64,000 nucleotides of DNA, taken from assembly GCA_028622995.1 (NCBI GenBank), contig JAJQJQ010000007.1:7626001-7690000 (forward strand). The letters run 5' to 3'. Shown one piece after another: positions 34,244-43,475 of this stretch. Made by a program: the position numbers and the translations under genes. This stretch comes from Panagrolaimus kolymaensis. Its lineage: Eukaryota; Nematoda; Chromadorea; Rhabditida; Panagrolaimidae. The notes under the pieces are model-generated. The model was not told the origin of the DNA and searched no databases. It saw only the letters and a list, made by a program, of their open reading frames with translations. Every line of letters starts with the position of its first letter. Positions within the stretch are counted from its first letter, which is position 1.

Positions 34244-36413
34244 ATGGATGAACTTGAAATACTAGATTTAACAAAAGATGATGATCCAACCAAAGAAAAT
34301 CTAAGCAAAAGTGAAATTGAAAAAATGCTAAAGAACAATTCTGAAGATCTTATAATGGTTACAAGGATGAATGATGGAAAAGAAAGCTCCATTTCAAACA
34401 TTTCTGTTAAGAAAGGAACCAGAAGTTATCCTACCACTTTTTGCTACTGTGAAAAATGTGAGACTATAATGACAAAAGGTTGGAATGCAAGGTTGGTTTT
34501 TTTCGTTTCATTTTGCCTTGTGTTAAATTTTTACTTGTTTTAGCCGACATAAATGCATTCTTAAAAATAAAAAATCAAAGCAACGAGAATCAATTGGAAA
34601 ATTCATGGTTTCTGGTTTATCATCTACGGAAGAAGCTCAGATATGCAAAGTTTTATCAAAATTTTCTTTGGACAGTGCAACGAGTTTCCGCCAATGCGAA
34701 TCAAAACATTTCCAGAATATGGTCAAGGACTTGATTAACTTTGGGTATATTTATTTTAACTATCAATTGATCTAATTATGTTTCATTTGTTTTAGTGCTG
34801 TGCGAGGACATTCTGTAAACAACGAAGTTTTGCTTCCTACGAGGAAATCAATTAAAGCCGAAGCTATGAAAGAAGCTGATAGAAGAATCATGGCTTTTAA
34901 ACCTGATTTAATAGCTGCTGCTGAAGCCAGATCAATCTGTTTTGCTGTAGACCATGGAAAAAGAATTGATGATTTTTTAGTTATTGTTGCACATTTTGTT
35001 CAAATAATCAATGAAAAATGGAAACTCTGTGCTAAACCTATTGGAATGATTCCATGTACAAATGAAGACAAAGATGCTGCTTCCATTTTTAAACAAGTAA
35101 AAGATATTGCTAATGAATTTGGTATTGACAAATATACTTTGAATCAAAATGCTGCAATTTCAGATGAAGGAGCTAATATGCTAAAAATGGTTAGCAACAA
35201 CTTTTCGATTTGTAGGTTTCTTTACTTATATGCGATTAACTCCAAGCAAAATATTTAGCTCTACATTGTGTATGTCATATGTTAAACACTATTTGCAATC
35301 ACATCTTCCAACCATATGCAATCAACAACATTGATGTAAAGTATTTATCGGTTATTGAAGAAACTTCTACCATGCTTTCAACTTGTGCTAAAATTAGTAC
35401 TTATTGTCGCAACACCAAAGCTGTAAGTGTTAATTTGTAAAAGGATGTTTATACCATATTCTTTTCAGGTCAGAAAACATCTTATTATAAAACCACGTGA
35501 AGCCGTAAAGACTAGATGGATGTCAAATCTATGGATTCTCGAAGACACAGTAAAGAATTATGAAAGCTTGAAGGTAATTGTTGAAGAATGTTCAAACGAA
35601 ACAACTAAAGCAAATATTGAATACATCTTGGATCGACAAAATTTTCATAAGCTCAAACAACTTATTGGATTGTTAAAACCTATAGAAGCTATGATTACGA
35701 CTTTTGAAGTAAGTTTTTAACATTATGATTTATAAAATCTTATTTATTTTAGTCTGAAAAGAAGCCAACACTTCACTTGGTTGCTGCCTTTTATAAAGAG
35801 TTGGAATATGTCGCGGAAGAGCACATTAGTAAACATGATTTGTTCAACAAAAGTATTGGCTATTCATTTCAAGAAGCATTGAAGAGAAAACAAGAACACT
35901 TCCTTTCTGATCATCACTTAGCTGCAACATTACTATCACCACTTACGAAACGTATGTCAAGGTTTTCTGCACTTGAAAGAATTTCTGTAAGTTGTTAACT
36001 TTCTAACAAAATATATTAGATAATTATAGGCTGAAGCAATGCTTGAATCAATGGTATGTTATGAATTAATTGAAAGATCAGAAAATGAAATACATGGAAG
36101 TAATCAATCACAAAGAAACCGATTTTACGATGATATCAACTCTAACTTTGAAAATACATTTGAATGTGAACTAGATAATTTCCGAAAAGATGATACACCA
36201 TTTGCAGAAGATGATGACTTGATTGAATATTGGTATTTGAAACGAAAACTTTATCCAAAGATCGCCAGTGCTGCTAAACGTTTGTTAGCTTGCCCATCTT
36301 CAAGCGCAAGCGCAGAAAGATGCTTCTCAAAGCTTCGATTATTGATCACTGATCAAAGAACAAGAATGAATGAAAAAACTGTCAAAGGATCAATGCTTGG
36401 AAGCTGTTTATAA
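34244..36413 (+). CDS. hAT transposase with BED zinc finger
   Basis: Seven exons (34244-34491, 34544-34744, 34796-35211, 35259-35422, 35469-35708, 35753-35986, 36030-36413) give 628 residues with all phases consistent. An acidic N-terminus leads into a BED-type finger (CEKC ... KGWNA ... HKC). In the RNase H-like body, SDEGANML is a candidate second catalytic Asp region, CVCHMLN carries the CxxH motif and VKTRWMSNLW the RW motif. The C-terminal dimerisation region has ACPSSSASAERCFSKL. The enzyme cuts and pastes its own element. No stop or frameshift was seen. It belongs to the mobile element, not the host. Confidence 0.9.
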
Positions 36414-36537
36414 TTGCTATTATTTATTGTTATTATTGGTTTAAAATTGTTTTTTCTGCCGTTGTACGTTTATTGTTTAATAAAGCTTTTTAAAACTTAA
36501 ATACTAAAAATTTGTAATTTTATTTGATTTTTTTGAC

Positions 36538-36632
36538 TAAAGCCCCGGCCCGGCCCGGCCCTGGCCCGGCCCTAGGGCCGGGGCGGGGCCTAAGCAAATT
36601 TTGCGGGGCCGGGTCGGGCCGGGGCCCCAAAA
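36538..36632 (+). repeat. GC-rich subterminal repeat of the hAT element, right
   Basis: Direct-orientation copy of 33824-33920 (GCCCCGGCCCGGCCCGG, CCTAGGGCCGGGG, GCGGGGCCGGG), ending just inside the right TIR. Confidence 0.85.
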
Positions 36633-36748
36633 AGTGGGCCCTGAGCCATGCCTAGGCGAGGCAGAGAAACTTCCTTAATCCATTCGAGACCATGAGATAC
36701 GATAAGAAGCGCCATATTTGAATCCATCGTGTTGTTAGAGTCACAACA

Positions 36749-36766
36749 CTCTTCTCCCTCCTATCC
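36749..36766 (-). other. Polypurine tract of the LTR element
   Basis: On the - strand GGATAGGAGGGAGAAGAG lies directly before the 3' LTR, the expected place and composition for the plus-strand primer of reverse transcription. Confidence 0.85.
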
Positions 36767-36783
36767 AAGCATTGCATCTTCGT

Positions 36784-38169
36784 TCAGATTTGAGAATCTT
36801 GAATTGCGGTGTCTATTAGGATAGCGACGATTTGGTGTTGAAGCAATAGGTTGAGTTCTTGTTTGAACAGGAGATTGAATGCAGTACGAGCAGGAGATTC
36901 ACCAAGAGAACGAGCATTTGATTGAACAGGAGAACGATCATTAGATTGAACAGGAGAGCTTGAACGAGATCTAGCATCTTGAAATCCATCGTTTGAATCA
37001 GCATCAGTGTCAGCGACCATAGGTTCGTCATTCTTATCCATGCAGATTGGAGCATTTGAAATTTGAACAGGTTCAGTTCGAAGACGAATTTGATTTGCAT
37101 GACGACTATGAGTTTTCCCATTTCCAATATCTTTGACGACGTAAAGACGGTTACCTTTCCGAGCTTGAATAAGTCCAGGCTTCCATCGGTCATCCCTTCT
37201 CCCACGGAAGAAAATTGTTGTTCCAGCATTGAAGTTCTTTTCTTTCGCACCATGATGTCGGTCAAATTGAGCATTTTGAACGGTATCGGTTTCCATGAAC
37301 TTTATGAATTGCGGACGCAGGAGATCCATTTGATTACGAAGTTCACGACCAAGGTGAGCGAATGCAGGAGTACAATTGTCAGGAGTAGCACAATTAGGAG
37401 TTGATCGATAACATAGCAGGAATGTTGTAATACAATCAGTAAGATCAATGGAAGTTCCACGTATTTCAATTTTCTTTTTGATAAATCTTTTGACGATGTC
37501 AACCATTCTTTCTGCTTGTCCATTTGATTGAGGATGATACGGAGGAGAATACATCAGCTTAATACCATATTCATCACAAAAGTCTTTGAAAGCATCAGAA
37601 GAAAATTGAGTTCCATTGTCTGTTACGAGCACACGAGGAGTTCCATTGTTGGCGATGTAACGGTTTATACATTGAATTGTATTCATGGATGTAGCATTAT
37701 CCATGACCCAAGCGTCAACCCACTTCGAGTAGCTATCCACAGCTATGAGAATCATTTTACCAAGAACAGGTCCAGCGAAATCGAGATGAACACGATCACC
37801 AGGTTGAATTGATTTTGGCCAAGAAGAGAGTTTAGCTTTGATAGGCGCCTTTGAAAGTTGTATGCATTCCATACATTGAGAAACCATATTCTCAATGTCC
37901 TTCGTGATGTTCGGCCAGAAGACGTGCATTCGAGCAAGAGCTTTTGTACGGTTGATGCCATCATGTCCTTTGTGTAGTTGAACGAGAACACGTTTACGAA
38001 GAGAAGATGGAACATAGACACGGTCTTGCATCATCAGAATATCATGAGAGAAATAATAGTTATCCTTGATTTTATTTTTCTTCTTTTCATCGAGCTTTAC
38101 CATAATTTCTTTAGCAAAAGAGTCATCAGTATAAGCAGCTTTGATTTCATCAGCAGATACCACGTCCAT
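36784..38169 (-). CDS. Retrotransposon integrase portion of pol
   Basis: 461-codon frame. The N-terminal half holds the HHCC zinc-binding region (LHKGHDGINRTKALARMHVFWP ... CMEC, about residues 65-105). The DDE core follows, with Asp in HLDFAGP, Asp in VTDNGTQF and Glu in NGQAERMV. A chromodomain is not evident; the C-terminal tail is Ser/Arg-rich (RSSSPVQSNDRSP). The MITE at 38179-38318 separates it from the upstream gag-pol frame. The two frames lie in the same phase on the two sides of the 8-bp target duplication, so this was one polyprotein before the MITE arrived. Confidence 0.9.
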   Translation of the reverse strand: MDVVSADEIKAAYTDDSFAKEIMVKLDEKKKNKIKDNYYFSHDILMMQDRVYVPSSLRKRVLVQLHKGHDGINRTKALARMHVFWPNITKDIENMVSQCMECIQLSKAPIKAKLSSWPKSIQPGDRVHLDFAGPVLGKMILIAVDSYSKWVDAWVMDNATSMNTIQCINRYIANNGTPRVLVTDNGTQFSSDAFKDFCDEYGIKLMYSPPYHPQSNGQAERMVDIVKRFIKKKIEIRGTSIDLTDCITTFLLCYRSTPNCATPDNCTPAFAHLGRELRNQMDLLRPQFIKFMETDTVQNAQFDRHHGAKEKNFNAGTTIFFRGRRDDRWKPGLIQARKGNRLYVVKDIGNGKTHSRHANQIRLRTEPVQISNAPICMDKNDEPMVADTDADSNDGFQDARSRSSSPVQSNDRSPVQSNARSLGESPARTAFNLLFKQELNLLLQHQIVAILIDTAIQDSQI

Positions 38170-38178
38170 TCTTTCAAT

Positions 38179-38318
38179 CAGCGATGGCAGTCAATAGACA
38201 AAATTGTCTATCGCAACCGACAGCCTCACACTTTTTTGCGCCAGACAACGAAAGAAATTTTTTTTTACCGTGTCTGTCGGTTGCGATAGACAATTTTGTC
38301 TATTGACTGCCATCGCTG
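38179..38318. mobile_element. 140-bp hAT-type MITE inside pol
   Basis: Two perfect 45-bp inverted arms (CAGCGATGGCAGTCAATAG ... and complement) flank a ~50-bp centre. The 8-bp target duplication CTTTCAAT is exact (38171-38178 and 38319-38326). Ends beginning CAG and an 8-bp TSD fit hAT-derived MITEs. It introduces the stop that ends the upstream pol frame. It differs from the hAT at 1941-2502, although both start CAG. Confidence 0.93.
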
Positions 38319-40387
38319 CTTTCAATAACATGCATAGCCATAGAATCTTCGATAGGATCAACATCAATTTCTTCTTCATAGAGTTCAGGAATTGCTTTTG
38401 TTTCAGCTATCAGGCGAGAAAGTGCATCAGCTTGACCAAAATTGAGTGTATTTCGGTATTGAATGTCGAAATTGTATGAAGCAAGGAAGATTGACCATCG
38501 ATGTAAACGGTTTGCGGCGTACGAAGGTTTATCAGACTTTGGACCAAAGATTGACAGAAGAGCTTTGTGGTCGGTCAGAAGAGTGAATCTCCTACCTTCC
38601 AAGTAGCGGTGGAATGTCTTGACAGCAATGACGAGAGCAAGAGCTTCTTTGTCTGTTTGAGAATATCTTCTTTGCGTTTCATTCAAGGATTTTGAGAAAA
38701 AGTGCAAAGGAACTTCAGACTTGTCAGGAAGAAGATGAGAGATTACTCCACCAATTCCAGATTTTGAAGCATCAGCAACAACGACGATTGGTAGTTTTGG
38801 ATCATATCGAGCAACCATGCATTTATCAGATACCATTTCTTTCAGTTTTCTTACAGCAGCAGATTGAACATTAGACCATTCCCATTCAGCATCGTGTTTG
38901 AGAAGCGCATCCAATGGTTTTCGTAGTTCATGCATACCAGGTATGAAGCTTTGATAGAAATTGATCATGCCCAGAAATGATCGCAGAGATGAAACATCTG
39001 TAGGATCAGGCATCTCACGAATGGCTTTGACTTTAGCAGGATCAGGAGAGATACCATTTGCCAGTACATCATCAGAAGATAAAGCGTAAATTGCTTTGCT
39101 TGGCATCACTATAGCGAGTTTTAAAACATCATAAAGGTCTTTTCCAAGAAGCGATGAGTGATATTTTGAAACATAAATATCCATAGGTAAAGTTATTCCA
39201 CATAACGATACAGCAGCTTTGAATGATCCTTCAATTCGAGCCTTGACATTCCCAAACGTATTGACATTGAAAGGTCTTCCAGTGAGTGTAGGCTTACCCA
39301 CTTTACTGTAATCTTGAAGATTGATGACAGTATAAGAAGCACCAGTGTCCAATAAAGCTTTTATTTCTTTACCATTGAGTTGAATGTTCAGCATAAGAGT
39401 ACGAGATTGAATTGCAGAAAGTTGAGATTGATCATCATGAGTAACTTGAAGAACAGCAGGCTTGTTTTCTTTTGAGATGGAAAACATGTTTGATTTCTTC
39501 TTGCGTCCATGACGAGCATTATTGTATTTCTTTACTTTCTCTTCCTTCTCCTTCTTTTTCGGTTGTTTGCAAGCAGCAGCAATATGACCAACGTTGTTAC
39601 AGTTATGACATGTTGAATTCAGATGTGGACAGTCTTTACGAAGATGAGGACCAGTACATCCATAGCAAACATAACTTTGAGTTTGAGGAAAACGTTTGGT
39701 TGGAACATTCTTGTTGAAAGATGGACGATTACCAACATAGTCAATCGACGATTCTTCAGGTAGCTTCTGTTCTTCTTGCGTTTGAATCATAATACGGATA
39801 GTTTCTAAACATGTGTCGAAATCTTTCATAGCATCCACAGTAAGAAGTTCAAGAATTCTAGTACGGAATGGAGTAAGAGCTGGAGATTTCATTGACATCA
39901 GTAAGATCAGAGTTTTGAGTTGGTTAACTTTGAATTCATCGAAATCGAAAGATGTTATTTGTTGTTCAATTCGAGCACCAAAGTCCATTATGGTTTCATG
40001 TTCATTTCCATTCCATTCAGTTTGAAATAGAGCATATCGAGCAGCAAAGAGAGATTTCTTTCGATCGAACAGTTTGATCATAACATCCTTCAGTTCATCC
40101 ACATTAGCAATATCGGAAATCTTCTTCGGAAGGAGCGCTTGAATTACTTTCTTAAAACATAGTTCATCCAGCGAAGTAAGGATCAAAGCAATTCGTTGTT
40201 TCGGATTAACATCGGCATGCAAAGAGAAAATAAGATCAAGTCGATTGAACCAAGTTGAGGCTGAATCACCAGCAGCAATATCAGGTTTGAATTGTGGTAA
40301 TGAAGGAAGATGAACGCGTACAGTACCAGCAACAGTTGGAACAGTTTCTTTACACATCGTTGAAATTGTTGTAAAATTTGATATCAA
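38300..40387 (-). CDS. Retrotransposon gag-protease-RNase H frame, RT palm deleted
   Basis: 695-codon frame. Gag-like helices lie at residues 20-230, two zinc knuckles (CYGC..HLRKDC and CHNCNNVGHIAAAC) at about 240-275, and the retropepsin active site LLDTGASYTVI at about 345. Then, within some 95 residues, come GISPDPAKVKAI and FLGMINFYQSFIP, which normally lie after the RT palm. RNase H follows (VVADASKSGIGG, DKEALAL, LTDHKALL). The catalytic RT segment with its YxDD box is missing although the frame stays open, so an in-frame deletion lies near plus-strand 39055-39110. The last residues come from the inserted MITE. Confidence 0.9.
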   Translation of the reverse strand: MISNFTTISTMCKETVPTVAGTVRVHLPSLPQFKPDIAAGDSASTWFNRLDLIFSLHADVNPKQRIALILTSLDELCFKKVIQALLPKKISDIANVDELKDVMIKLFDRKKSLFAARYALFQTEWNGNEHETIMDFGARIEQQITSFDFDEFKVNQLKTLILLMSMKSPALTPFRTRILELLTVDAMKDFDTCLETIRIMIQTQEEQKLPEESSIDYVGNRPSFNKNVPTKRFPQTQSYVCYGCTGPHLRKDCPHLNSTCHNCNNVGHIAAACKQPKKKEKEEKVKKYNNARHGRKKKSNMFSISKENKPAVLQVTHDDQSQLSAIQSRTLMLNIQLNGKEIKALLDTGASYTVINLQDYSKVGKPTLTGRPFNVNTFGNVKARIEGSFKAAVSLCGITLPMDIYVSKYHSSLLGKDLYDVLKLAIVMPSKAIYALSSDDVLANGISPDPAKVKAIREMPDPTDVSSLRSFLGMINFYQSFIPGMHELRKPLDALLKHDAEWEWSNVQSAAVRKLKEMVSDKCMVARYDPKLPIVVVADASKSGIGGVISHLLPDKSEVPLHFFSKSLNETQRRYSQTDKEALALVIAVKTFHRYLEGRRFTLLTDHKALLSIFGPKSDKPSYAANRLHRWSIFLASYNFDIQYRNTLNFGQADALSRLIAETKAIPELYEEEIDVDPIEDSMAMHVIESSDGSQ

Positions 40388-40489
40388 GGATAAACACTAT
40401 TAAATATCAGCAAGACGACAACGATAACAGCAATATGAGTACAGAAACAGTATGTTGAACAAGTTTGAGGATCACCAATAACAGTTTCA

Positions 40490-40650
40490 GCAAGCAGATT
40501 TTGAATCAAAAATCTGGTAAAGATGAGCAAGTTGTACGAACAGAATCAGCAGATTTTCAATCAAAAATCTGATAAAAATTGAAAGATGCACGAACAGATG
40601 CAGCAGATTTTGAATCAAAAATCTGGTAAAAGTTGAGCAGCGAGTGTTTG
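40490..40650 (-). repeat. Three tandem hairpin repeats in the retrotransposon leader
   Basis: Three 54-55-bp units, each holding a 22-bp near-palindrome of the form CAGATTTT-GAATC-AAAAATCTG (40495-40516, 40550-40571, 40604-40625). They lie between PBS and gag, where RNA dimerisation and packaging signals sit in LTR elements. Confidence 0.8.
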
Positions 40651-40673
40651 CACGAGCAGAGAAGCGCAAGTTG

Positions 40674-40688
40674 AAATTCTCGTCACCA
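40674..40688 (-). other. Candidate primer-binding site
   Basis: On the - strand TGGTGACGAGAATTT starts three bases after the 5' LTR. The leading TGG fits pairing with a tRNA CCA end. The matching tRNA is not identified here. Confidence 0.6.
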
Positions 40689-40691
40689 GTT

Positions 40692-40974
40692 TGTTATAAC
40701 CGTGGAATAGTTAAACAAAGAGTTCCCTTAATGCCGTAGGTTGACACAATAATAAATAGATAATATTTATTCAGGAACAAGCTGTAGCTCGAGCGGTTGA
40801 GCTTACAGCTAACAAAACAGTACAGAGTAAAAGTTAATGTAAAACAATCAACTACTAACAAACAAAACAAATACAAAATAGGCGAGGCAGAGAAACTTCC
40901 TTAATCCATTCGAGACCATGAGATACGATAAGAAGCGCCATATTTGAATCCATCGTGTTGTTAGAGTCACAACA
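40692..40974 (-). repeat. 5' LTR (right), intact
   Basis: 283 bp, matching the split LTR at 33607-36748. It contains an imperfect stem-loop AGCTGTAGCTC ... GAGCTTACAGCT. Confidence 0.93.
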
Positions 40975-40979
40975 ATTTA

Positions 40980-41436
40980 TATAAAAAATTTCTATTCAAA
41001 ATTTAAAACTTTACACATACAAAGCCCTTAAAAAATAAATAAAGGAAAATTTAAAAAAAATGTTTGTTTATGAAACTGAAATTATATTTAAAAAAATTAT
41101 AAGAAAAGGCGCGTTTCTTAAGTTATAAAAATTTTAAACCATCCATTATTATCAAAAGATTATGTTTGTTTTTGAGTTTTTATCTAAAAAAGAGACATTG
41201 TCACATTCATATTTATTTATTTTTTATGGAAACATAGACTATCCCAAAAAATAATATAATTAATGTGATGAAAAATTAATGATTATTTGATGTCAAAGTT
41301 TCAATAGAAAACCACACCTTTTGACATTTACTTTTGTTTAATAGCTTTTAGCAGCCGTATTATATAAAAGTTTTAAAAACCTTATTTAATCGCATTTTTT
41401 TTTATCTTTTGGTTATTCACAAGAAGAAGGAAAAAA
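40980..41436. other. Intergenic, no gene seen
   Basis: AT-rich spacer after the retrotransposon; upstream region of the DUF19-like gene. Confidence 0.45.
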
Positions 41437-42467
41437 ATGTATAAGAAAATAGTCATTTTCGCTGTTTTCTTATTATTATCGCTTTCTCAAAGGATTTCAG
41501 CTGAAGGATGTTCTGATAATGATATTATAGTATGTTTTTAATTTTTAAAAAAACTTGTTATTAAAAGTCTCTTCACGAATTCACGAAGTTTAAAAAAACT
41601 TGCATTTTTTTATTATCCCAATCCATTTTTACTTTTGCTTTGCGAATCTAAAACAGATACATTTCTATAATTTTCGGCGCAAGATATTTATAAAAAATTT
41701 AATGAACTCCAATTAACTTGCCTAATTTTTTTCAGTTAATACATACTTGTTTCCTAAAAACTTTTTCACAAACTTTCCATCTTGACCTTAATAATGTCCC
41801 CGGCTCAACAGTTTTTCAAGATTTTAATAATATAATTAAAACTGATTATGCTGGAATTTCAAAAATTTGTGATGGAATTAAAGAAATTCAAACTTGTTTA
41901 AGTCAATCAATAATTAATAATTGTTTTAATATCGATGATTTTATGAGAGTTGCATTTGTTAAAAATCAAATTTCCATTCGACAAAATTCAAGATATTTTG
42001 TTACTTTGTATTTTATTACAAATTATGGTTGCAATCAAGGATATCAAAGTAATTTTTTTATTATTTTTTCTTCAAAGAAATATTTAACCCATATTTCTTT
42101 AGCTCTCTCAAAAAATCACGAATGCATCGGAAAAACTTCATATAATTGTTCAGTTTTTGTTAATAATGATGGCTGCGAAGCCCCAGGAAAATTATCTAAT
42201 TGCATTTCCGATAAAATTACAACAAATTGCGGAAAAGCTGCAGGATGTTTAGAGAAAAAGTTTCAAATGCTTGAATGGTGTGTCACTTTAGACTCATGCC
42301 TTGAATGTAATCCTTTGAAAGCACAAAATAACTTTTTTGATAATTTGTGTAGCGATGAAGATGGAAACGCAAACAATGGTGGCAATTTTACTTTAAAGGA
42401 AAATATGTTGTCTATTTTGAATATGGTTTTTGTGGTTTTTTATTTTTTTCCAAATAAGAACTTTTAA
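41437..42467 (+). CDS. Secreted cysteine-rich DUF19/T20D4.11-like protein
   Basis: Two exons (41437-41529, 41736-42467) encode 274 residues. A signal peptide (MYKKIVIFAVFLLLSLSQRISA) is followed by a domain with about 17 cysteines in pairs such as ICDGIKEIQTCLS, CGKAAGCLEKKFQMLEWC and CLEC, the spacing seen in nematode T20D4.11-like (DUF19) secreted proteins. The C-terminus is hydrophobic (MLSILNMVFVVFYFF), suggesting a GPI-anchor signal. A GTAATTTTTTTATTATTT run inside exon 2 (about 42050) could be a very short intron, but the frame stays open through it. Molecular function unknown. Confidence 0.75.
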
Positions 42468-42588
42468 ACTCGAGTAATTATTTATGTTTTTAAAACTTTG
42501 AAAGAAAATAAAAAAAGTTTCAAAAAAATTCCTTTTTTATTTGAAATCGAAACCATTTTTTAAATTTTTTTACTTGAGTAAGGCTTAA

Positions 42589-42818
42589 AGGACGACTATA
42601 CTTTCTGTATTTTTCAAATTGTTTCAAACAACGCGCGCGTCTGTCCCCAAGTGTCAAAGTGTTTTGAACATCGAAATACCGTAATGCTACAGTAATATCT
42701 CACTTCCAAATTACTGTAGCATTACGGTATTTCGATGTTTCAAAACACTTTGACACTTGGGGATAGACGCGCGCGTTGTTTGAAACAATTTGAAAAATAC
42801 AGAAAGTATAGTCGTCCT
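42589..42818. mobile_element. 230-bp TTAA-flanked hairpin MITE
   Basis: Nearly perfect palindrome from AGGACGACTATACTTTCTG to its complement, with TTAA immediately outside both ends (42585-42588, 42819-42822). Arms are about 105 bp with a short centre (ATATCTCACTTCCA). Ends AGGAC resemble the AGGAAC ends of the 191-bp family but the bodies differ. It lies about 120 bp after the DUF19-like stop codon, possibly in its 3' UTR. Confidence 0.88.
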
Positions 42819-42822
42819 TTAA

Positions 42823-43475
42823 TTCTGTATTTCATAAATATCAAGATTTTTGTATAAAAGAATAATTTTTTTCTCTCAAAAATGAAAGTTTTGAAGAAAA
42901 AAAGCTCCAATATTAAACGAGCACTCAAAAAAAGATAAGAAACTAAAATAAGAAAAAAATGATAAGCGTGTCTTATTTTTATTCTATGCTCTAACTATTT
43001 TTATTGATTGATTGAACACTGTTTTTTCTTGCTACTCATTTTTTTCTTTTTCTTGAGTTGAGTGATATGTTAACTGAAAGACAAAATTTAAATGTATATT
43101 TTTTTTTACTTTTGAATATTTTAAATATTTTTATTTTCTCTTTTTATCTTAAATTTTTTTTCATTAAAGCTTGGTGGCTTTCATATTAATGAAATTTTCC
43201 GTGGAAATAATTGCATTTTGTTTTAACAAGTTTGAAACAAATATTTTGTGATTAAAAACTTTTCTTTTATATGCAAAAACGAAGAATTTTTTAAACAATA
43301 TAAAGATGAGTGTCGCTGGTTAGAAAAGTTTAATGATCTATAAATGTGGTAAATAAAGAGACATTATTTTGAAGCGAAAAAAGAAAAGAAGAATTAAAAA
43401 CTGTTTTTTTTTCATGGATATTTTTAAAACCAAATTTACTTTTTACTTTTATCGAAGCAAATATAAATTAATTAA
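42823..43475. other. Intergenic, no gene seen
   Basis: AT-rich spacer between the hairpin element and the 3' end of the glycosyltransferase gene. Confidence 0.45.

Larger units (their letters stand above)
33804..36654 (+). mobile_element. Complete hAT transposon (2851 bp)
   Basis: Terminal inverted repeats TAGGCATGGCT / AGCCATGCCTA are perfect over 11 bp and extend to about 19 bp with two mismatches. The flanking 8-bp TSD is GGCGAGGC (33796-33803, 36655-36662) and the target is one LTR of the retrotransposon. It carries a seven-exon transposase gene without visible breaks and GC-rich subterminal repeats at both ends. Intact termini, an exact TSD and an open transposase make it a candidate for recent activity. 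Confidence 0.95.
33607..36748 (-). repeat. 3' LTR (left), split by a hAT element
   Basis: LTR sequence at 33607-33803 and 36663-36748 (197 + 86 = 283 bp). The two parts together match the right LTR base for base except near the first bases. The split is at the 8-bp hAT target GGCGAGGC. Confidence 0.93.
33607..40974 (-). mobile_element. Ty3/gypsy-type LTR retrotransposon with nested insertions, RT core missing
   Basis: Element on the - strand, bounded by 283-bp LTRs and a 5-bp target duplication ATTTA (33602-33606 and 40975-40979). LTRs start TGTT and end AACA. Apart from a G/A difference near the start, the two LTRs read as identical, so insertion was recent. Internal order on the - strand: PBS, leader, gag with zinc knuckles, aspartic protease, RNase H, integrase, PPT, 3' LTR. 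The fingers/palm part of reverse transcriptase is absent. A 140-bp MITE interrupts pol, and a 2851-bp hAT element interrupts the left LTR. Without the insertions the element is about 4.4 kb. Confidence 0.93.

Noticed and set aside
42046..42080. Possible very short intron in the DUF19-like gene
   Set aside because: A GTAATTT...CAAAG interval of about 30 nt looks intron-like, but the frame is open through it and the size is below the usual nematode minimum; left as coding.
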